A stretch of 8,423 nucleotides of DNA from positions 1-8,423 of the forward strand of contig SXVE01000530.1 of NCBI GenBank assembly GCA_005790265.1, given 5' to 3'. A program made the translations under genes and the position numbers. Shown piece after piece: positions 5,407-8,423 of this stretch. A model generated the notes under the pieces. That model saw only the letters and a program-made list of their open reading frames with translations. It made no database searches and had not been told where the DNA came from. The stretch is from Acidobacteriota bacterium (GTDB taxonomy: Bacteria > Acidobacteriota > Blastocatellia > Pyrinomonadales > Pyrinomonadaceae). Within the stretch, counting starts at the first letter, position 1. Each line of letters opens with the position of its first letter.

Positions 5407-6909
5407 ATGAACACAGAATTAATTGAAGTTTCCGCGACGCAGCGCGAAATTAAAATACAGATTGACGCTGCAACTATTAAAGAAGCGTATAACAAAGTCA
5501 GCAAAAAATACGCGAGCGCCGCGAACGTTCCCGGTTTTCGTAAAGGCAATGCGCCGCTCGACGTCATCAGGCTGCGCTTTAAAGATGAAATCAGCAACGA
5601 CGTTTTGCAGGAAGTTTTGCCGAGAGCCGTCAGTCAGGCGATTGAAGAACACGATTTGCAGCCGCTCGCCGAGCCGCAGCTTCATTTGGACGATGCGGAA
5701 AACATCAAATTAAACGGCTCGCAGCCGGTTTCGATTCACGCGCACGTCGAAGTGATGCCGGAAATTCCGACGCCCGAATACAAAGGTTTGGAGCTGACGC
5801 GCCGCATCAAACCGGTTGATGATGCGCAAGTCGAAGATCTGATCGCCGAGCGCCTTCAGCAGCAATCTTCGCTGATTCCGGTCGAAAATCGTAAATCAGC
5901 CGAAGGCGACACGGTGATTGTTGATTTAGAAGGAACTTTCGTTAACGAACCGGACGCCGAACCGATTAAAGCCGACGATTTGGAAATTCCAATCGGCGAT
6001 GAAACGATTGAAAAATCTTTTTCGGAAAATTTAATCGGATTGGAACCGGACGAGGAAAAAGAATTTACGGTCGCATATCCGGAAGATTTTTCGTCGCCGG
6101 CGCTCGCGGGGAAAACAATCAATTATAAAGCGAAAGTGAAATCGGTCGGCAAAATGGAAACGCCCGAACTAAACGATGAATGGGCGAAAAGTCTCGACGA
6201 AGGTTACGAATCGCTCGCCGATTTGCGCGCTAAACTTCGCGCAGACATGGAAAAATTCGCCGAATCGGACGCCGACGCGCGTTTGCGCAACGACGCGATT
6301 GCCGATTTTATCCGCAGTCACGCTTTTGAAGTTCCGAACACGCTGATTGACGTTCAGGCGCGAAATCTTTTGAATAATTTCGCGCAGGATTTGCAGCAGC
6401 GCGGCGCGGATTTAAATAAAGTTGACAAAGAATTCGTGCAGATGGCTTTCAATCAAATGCGCACACAAGCCGAACGCGACGTGCGCGGCGCGATGCTGCT
6501 CGAAAAAGTTTCCGAACTGGAAAACGTCGAAGTCGCCGATGAAGAAGTAGCCGAAGAAATTCAGAAGATGGCGGAATATTACCGCGCGACGCCCGAAGAA
6601 ATTAAAAAATCGCTCGCCGAACAGCAGGGCGGCGAGGAAAACATTAAAAATAATCTGCGCACGCGCAAAGCTATCGAAGCGCTGATCGCGCACGCGAAAG
6701 TTTCCGAAGGCGAGTGGATTGATGAAAATTCGTTACCGGCGGACGAAACCGAAAACATCGGACTCGAAAATGTAGAATCCGAAAACGCCGATTCCGCAGA
6801 GACGACAAATGTCGAAGCCGAAGCGCAACCGGCAGAAGCGGAGAAAAAAGAAAAGAAAAAAGCTGAAGAAAAAGCGCCGAAGAAAAAAGCAGCCAAAGAG
6901 AAAAAATAA
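5407..6909 (+). CDS. tig: Trigger factor (ribosome-associated chaperone)
   Basis: Trigger factor binds the ribosome near the exit tunnel and shields nascent chains; it also has peptidyl-prolyl isomerase activity. From ATG 5407 it has 500 residues. The N-terminal ribosome-binding domain carries the signature GFRKGNAP at 43-50. The FKBP-like isomerase domain is about 155-248 (GDTVIVDLEGTF at 167-178). The alpha-helical chaperone domain fills about 250-435. The last 60 residues are an added low-complexity tail, first acidic (about 439-479) then Lys-rich (480-500). The frame is open upstream to 5281, but the extension overlaps the putative promoter and has no family counterpart; the protein from 5407 begins as family members do. 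No clear Shine-Dalgarno is visible. It heads the tig-clpP-clpX cluster. Confidence 0.96.
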   Translation: MNTELIEVSATQREIKIQIDAATIKEAYNKVSKKYASAANVPGFRKGNAPLDVIRLRFKDEISNDVLQEVLPRAVSQAIEEHDLQPLAEPQLHLDDAENIKLNGSQPVSIHAHVEVMPEIPTPEYKGLELTRRIKPVDDAQVEDLIAERLQQQSSLIPVENRKSAEGDTVIVDLEGTFVNEPDAEPIKADDLEIPIGDETIEKSFSENLIGLEPDEEKEFTVAYPEDFSSPALAGKTINYKAKVKSVGKMETPELNDEWAKSLDEGYESLADLRAKLRADMEKFAESDADARLRNDAIADFIRSHAFEVPNTLIDVQARNLLNNFAQDLQQRGADLNKVDKEFVQMAFNQMRTQAERDVRGAMLLEKVSELENVEVADEEVAEEIQKMAEYYRATPEEIKKSLAEQQGGEENIKNNLRTRKAIEALIAHAKVSEGEWIDENSLPADETENIGLENVESENADSAETTNVEAEAQPAEAEKKEKKKAEEKAPKKKAAKEKK

Positions 6910-6942
6910 CGCAGGCTCTTCTTCGTGCGGAGTTGCAATTTT

Positions 6943-7006
6943 GAAGATAAGTTGTAAAATCAAAAATCGAAACGGCAAGAAGCCTTTCTTTCAACAACTT
7001 ATCTTC
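6943..7006. repeat. 13-bp perfect inverted repeat between tig and clpP
   Basis: GAAGATAAGTTGT (6943-6955) is matched by its exact reverse complement at 6994-7006, with a 38-base loop. A second imperfect pairing (6913-6923 with 6977-6985, two-base bulge) crosses the first, so the two would be mutually exclusive or form a pseudoknot. There is no T run after it. It could regulate read-through to clpP, process the mRNA, or bind a regulator. Confidence 0.6.
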
Positions 7007-7073
7007 GCTCATTTAAACAATTTCTTGAACAAAATTCCTGAAATTTTAAGGAAAATATAAAGAGAGAAAAAAT

Positions 7074-7661
7074 ATGGCTTTAGTTCCAATGGTTGTCGAA
7101 CAGACTTCGCGCGGCGAACGTGCTTTCGACATCTTTTCACGATTATTAAAAGACAGTATCATTTTTATCGGCACGCCGATTGACGACCAAATCGCTAACT
7201 TAATCGTCGCTCAACTGCTGTTTCTCGAAGCCGAAGACCCGGAACGCGATATTAATTTGTATATCAATTCGCCGGGCGGTTCGATCACGGCGGGAATGGC
7301 GATTTACGACACGATGCAGTTTATCAAAAACGACGTGACGACGATTTGCATCGGACAATGCGCTTCGATGGGCGCGCTTTTGCTGGCTGCCGGAACCGCC
7401 GGAAAGCGTTTCGCGCTGCCGCATTCGCGCATTTTGATTCACCAGCCGTCCGGCGGCGCGCAAGGTCAGGCGACCGATGTGCGCATTATGGCGGAAGAAA
7501 TTTTGCGGATGCGCGAACTGACTTCGCGTATTCTGGCGCATCACAGCAAACAGAGTTTCGAGCAAGTCGAACTCGACGTGGAACGCGACCGCATTTTATC
7601 GCCGATTCAAGCGAAAGAATACGGTTTGATTGATGAAGTAATCGAACACCGAGAAAAATAA
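7074..7661 (+). CDS. clpP: ATP-dependent Clp protease proteolytic subunit
   Basis: ClpP is the cytosolic serine protease whose two stacked heptameric rings degrade proteins fed in by ClpX or a similar unfoldase. The protein has 195 residues, normal for the family. The catalytic triad is visible: Ser98 in GQCASMGA, His123 in [11 protein letters not shown] and Asp172 in ERDRIL. The Gly-rich SPGGSITAG segment (66-74) that forms the oxyanion region is intact. The N-terminus ([16 protein letters not shown]) matches the short propeptide and axial-loop region of other ClpP proteins. A purine-rich AGAGAG lies before the ATG. It lies 164 bases after tig and 104 bases before clpX. Its last six codons form one arm of an 18-bp inverted repeat. 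Confidence 0.97.
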   Translation: MALVPMVVEQTSRGERAFDIFSRLLKDSIIFIGTPIDDQIANLIVAQLLFLEAEDPERDINLYINSPGGSITAGMAIYDTMQFIKNDVTTICIGQCASMGALLLAAGTAGKRFALPHSRILIHQPSGGAQGQATDVRIMAEEILRMRELTSRILAHHSKQSFEQVELDVERDRILSPIQAKEYGLIDEVIEHREK

Positions 7662-7726
7662 TTAAAAATGGAAAATGGAAAATGGGTAATTAGAAACCGG
7701 AGAAAATCTTTTTCTCGGTGTTCGAT
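7641..7726. repeat. 18-bp perfect inverted repeat overlapping the clpP end
   Basis: The last six sense codons of clpP (7641-7658) are matched by an exact reverse complement at 7709-7726, with 50 bases between. The right arm can also pair with a local near-copy at 7696-7706 to make a 10-bp hairpin with one bulge and a three-base loop (7696-7719). The two foldings exclude each other. Neither is followed by a T run, so neither looks like a standard terminator. Confidence 0.75.
7668..7695 (+). repeat. Heptamer array, left copy (clpP-clpX gap)
   Basis: Four consecutive heptamers: ATGGAAA, ATGGAAA, ATGGGTA, ATTAGAA. It starts seven bases after the clpP stop and lies in the loop of the 18-bp inverted repeat. 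The unit matches the array inside pabB. Confidence 0.7.
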
Positions 7727-7728
7727 GT

Positions 7729-7763
7729 TATCCATTATCCATTATCCATTATCCACTTCTAAT
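7729..7763 (-). repeat. Heptamer array, right copy, inverted, next to clpX start
   Basis: Read on the minus strand from 7763 the units are ATTAGAA, GTGGATA and three ATGGATA. It is of the same family as the left copy but in the opposite orientation. It ends two bases before the clpX ATG, so the plus strand there is pyrimidine-rich and offers no Shine-Dalgarno sequence. Confidence 0.75.
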
Positions 7764-7765
7764 TT

Positions 7766-8423
7766 ATGCCCCAATTTCGTCGTCCTGAAGAATTACTCTG
7801 CTGTTCGTTTTGCGGCAAATCGCAAAACGATGTGCGCAAACTGATTGCCGGTCCCGGCGTTTATATTTGCAATGAATGTATTGACATTTGCAACGAAATC
7901 ATCAATGACGACGAACAGACCGAAACGGCGACGATGCGAAGCGCGTTGCCGAAACCGCAGGAAATAAAACATTTCTTGGACGAATACGTCATCGGTCAGG
8001 ACGAACCGAAAAAGCGTTTGTCCGTTGCGGTTTACCAGCATTACAAACGGCTCGAATTAGCCAAACGGCGAGCGGACATCGAGCTGCAAAAATCCAATAT
8101 TCTGCTGATCGGTCCGACGGGAACAGGGAAAACTTTGCTCGCGCAAACATTGGCGCGCGTGTTGAGCGTTCCGTTTTGTATTGTTGACGCGACGAGTTTG
8201 ACCGAAGCCGGTTACGTCGGCGAAGACGTGGAAAATATTCTTTTGCGGCTTTTGCAGTCAGCGGGCAATGACGTTGAAAAAGCGCAGACCGGCATTATTT
8301 ATATTGACGAAATTGATAAGATTTGCCGCAAGGACGACAATCCTTCGATTACGCGCGTTGTTTCCGGCGAAGGCGTGCAACAGGCGCTTTTGATAATTCT
8401 CGAAGGAACCATCGCCAATATTC
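7766..8423 (+). CDS. clpX: ATP-dependent Clp protease ATP-binding subunit ClpX, C-terminus beyond the window
   Basis: ClpX is the AAA+ unfoldase that recognises tagged substrates and threads them into ClpP. The visible 219 codons are about half of the usual length of 410-430. The N-terminal zinc-binding domain has C13-x2-C16 and C35-x2-C38. The AAA+ domain follows with the Walker A motif GPTGTGKT (116-123), the pore-1 loop GYVG (149-152) and Walker B IIYIDEID (177-184). The downstream [20 protein letters not shown] segment (195-214) differs from the usual ITRDVSG and QQALLKxxEG at two very conserved positions. The start at 7766 matches the family N-terminus, but has no Shine-Dalgarno because a heptamer array occupies that site. 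Translation may rely on coupling to clpP or on an unstructured leader. Confidence 0.96.
   Translation, partial: MPQFRRPEELLCCSFCGKSQNDVRKLIAGPGVYICNECIDICNEIINDDEQTETATMRSALPKPQEIKHFLDEYVIGQDEPKKRLSVAVYQHYKRLELAKRRADIELQKSNILLIGPTGTGKTLLAQTLARVLSVPFCIVDATSLTEAGYVGEDVENILLRLLQSAGNDVEKAQTGIIYIDEIDKICRKDDNPSITRVVSGEGVQQALLIILEGTIANI

Noticed and set aside
7668..7763. Possible CRISPR array
   Set aside because: Units are seven bases long and contiguous without unique spacers, and no cas gene is present.

Overview
The window is an ordinary-looking bacterial chromosome segment of moderate GC content. It carries housekeeping genes and no phage, transposase or CRISPR content. The meso-diaminopimelate-type MurE, the tig-clpP-clpX order and several TTG starts fit a Gram-negative-type bacterium. 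My best guess is an Acidobacteriota member (Blastocatellia-like), but this rests on general impression and no single diagnostic gene.

Layout, left to right. A minus-strand pabB (aminodeoxychorismate synthase component I, folate pathway) runs off the left edge. Divergent from it on the plus strand are an APC-family amino acid permease and, 13 bases further on, a small PilZ (c-di-GMP-binding) protein. A strong bidirectional terminator separates these from a convergent murE on the minus strand. murE probably starts at a TTG and appears to be a single-gene unit. Divergent from murE, with overlapping promoters, is a small two-helix membrane protein of unknown function, also with a TTG start. Next come a tRNA-Leu(UAG) with its own terminator, then tig (trigger factor), clpP and the first 219 codons of clpX, which runs off the right edge.

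The tig-clpP-clpX block is the classical protein-quality-control cluster: a ribosome-bound chaperone, the protease and its AAA+ unfoldase. murE supplies peptidoglycan precursors, pabB folate precursor, and the permease imports amino acids; no specific functional link between these genes is visible.

The least ordinary signal is a family of degenerate heptamer repeats (ATGGAAA / ATGGATA type). One array sits in frame inside pabB, where it accounts for much of an extra segment of about 21 residues. Two arrays in opposite orientation fill the clpP-clpX gap. The second of these reaches to within 2 bases of the clpX start codon, where a Shine-Dalgarno sequence would normally be. Between these two arrays is an 18-base perfect inverted copy of the last six codons of clpP. 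A separate 13-bp inverted repeat lies between tig and clpP. I see no convincing new multi-gene system here.
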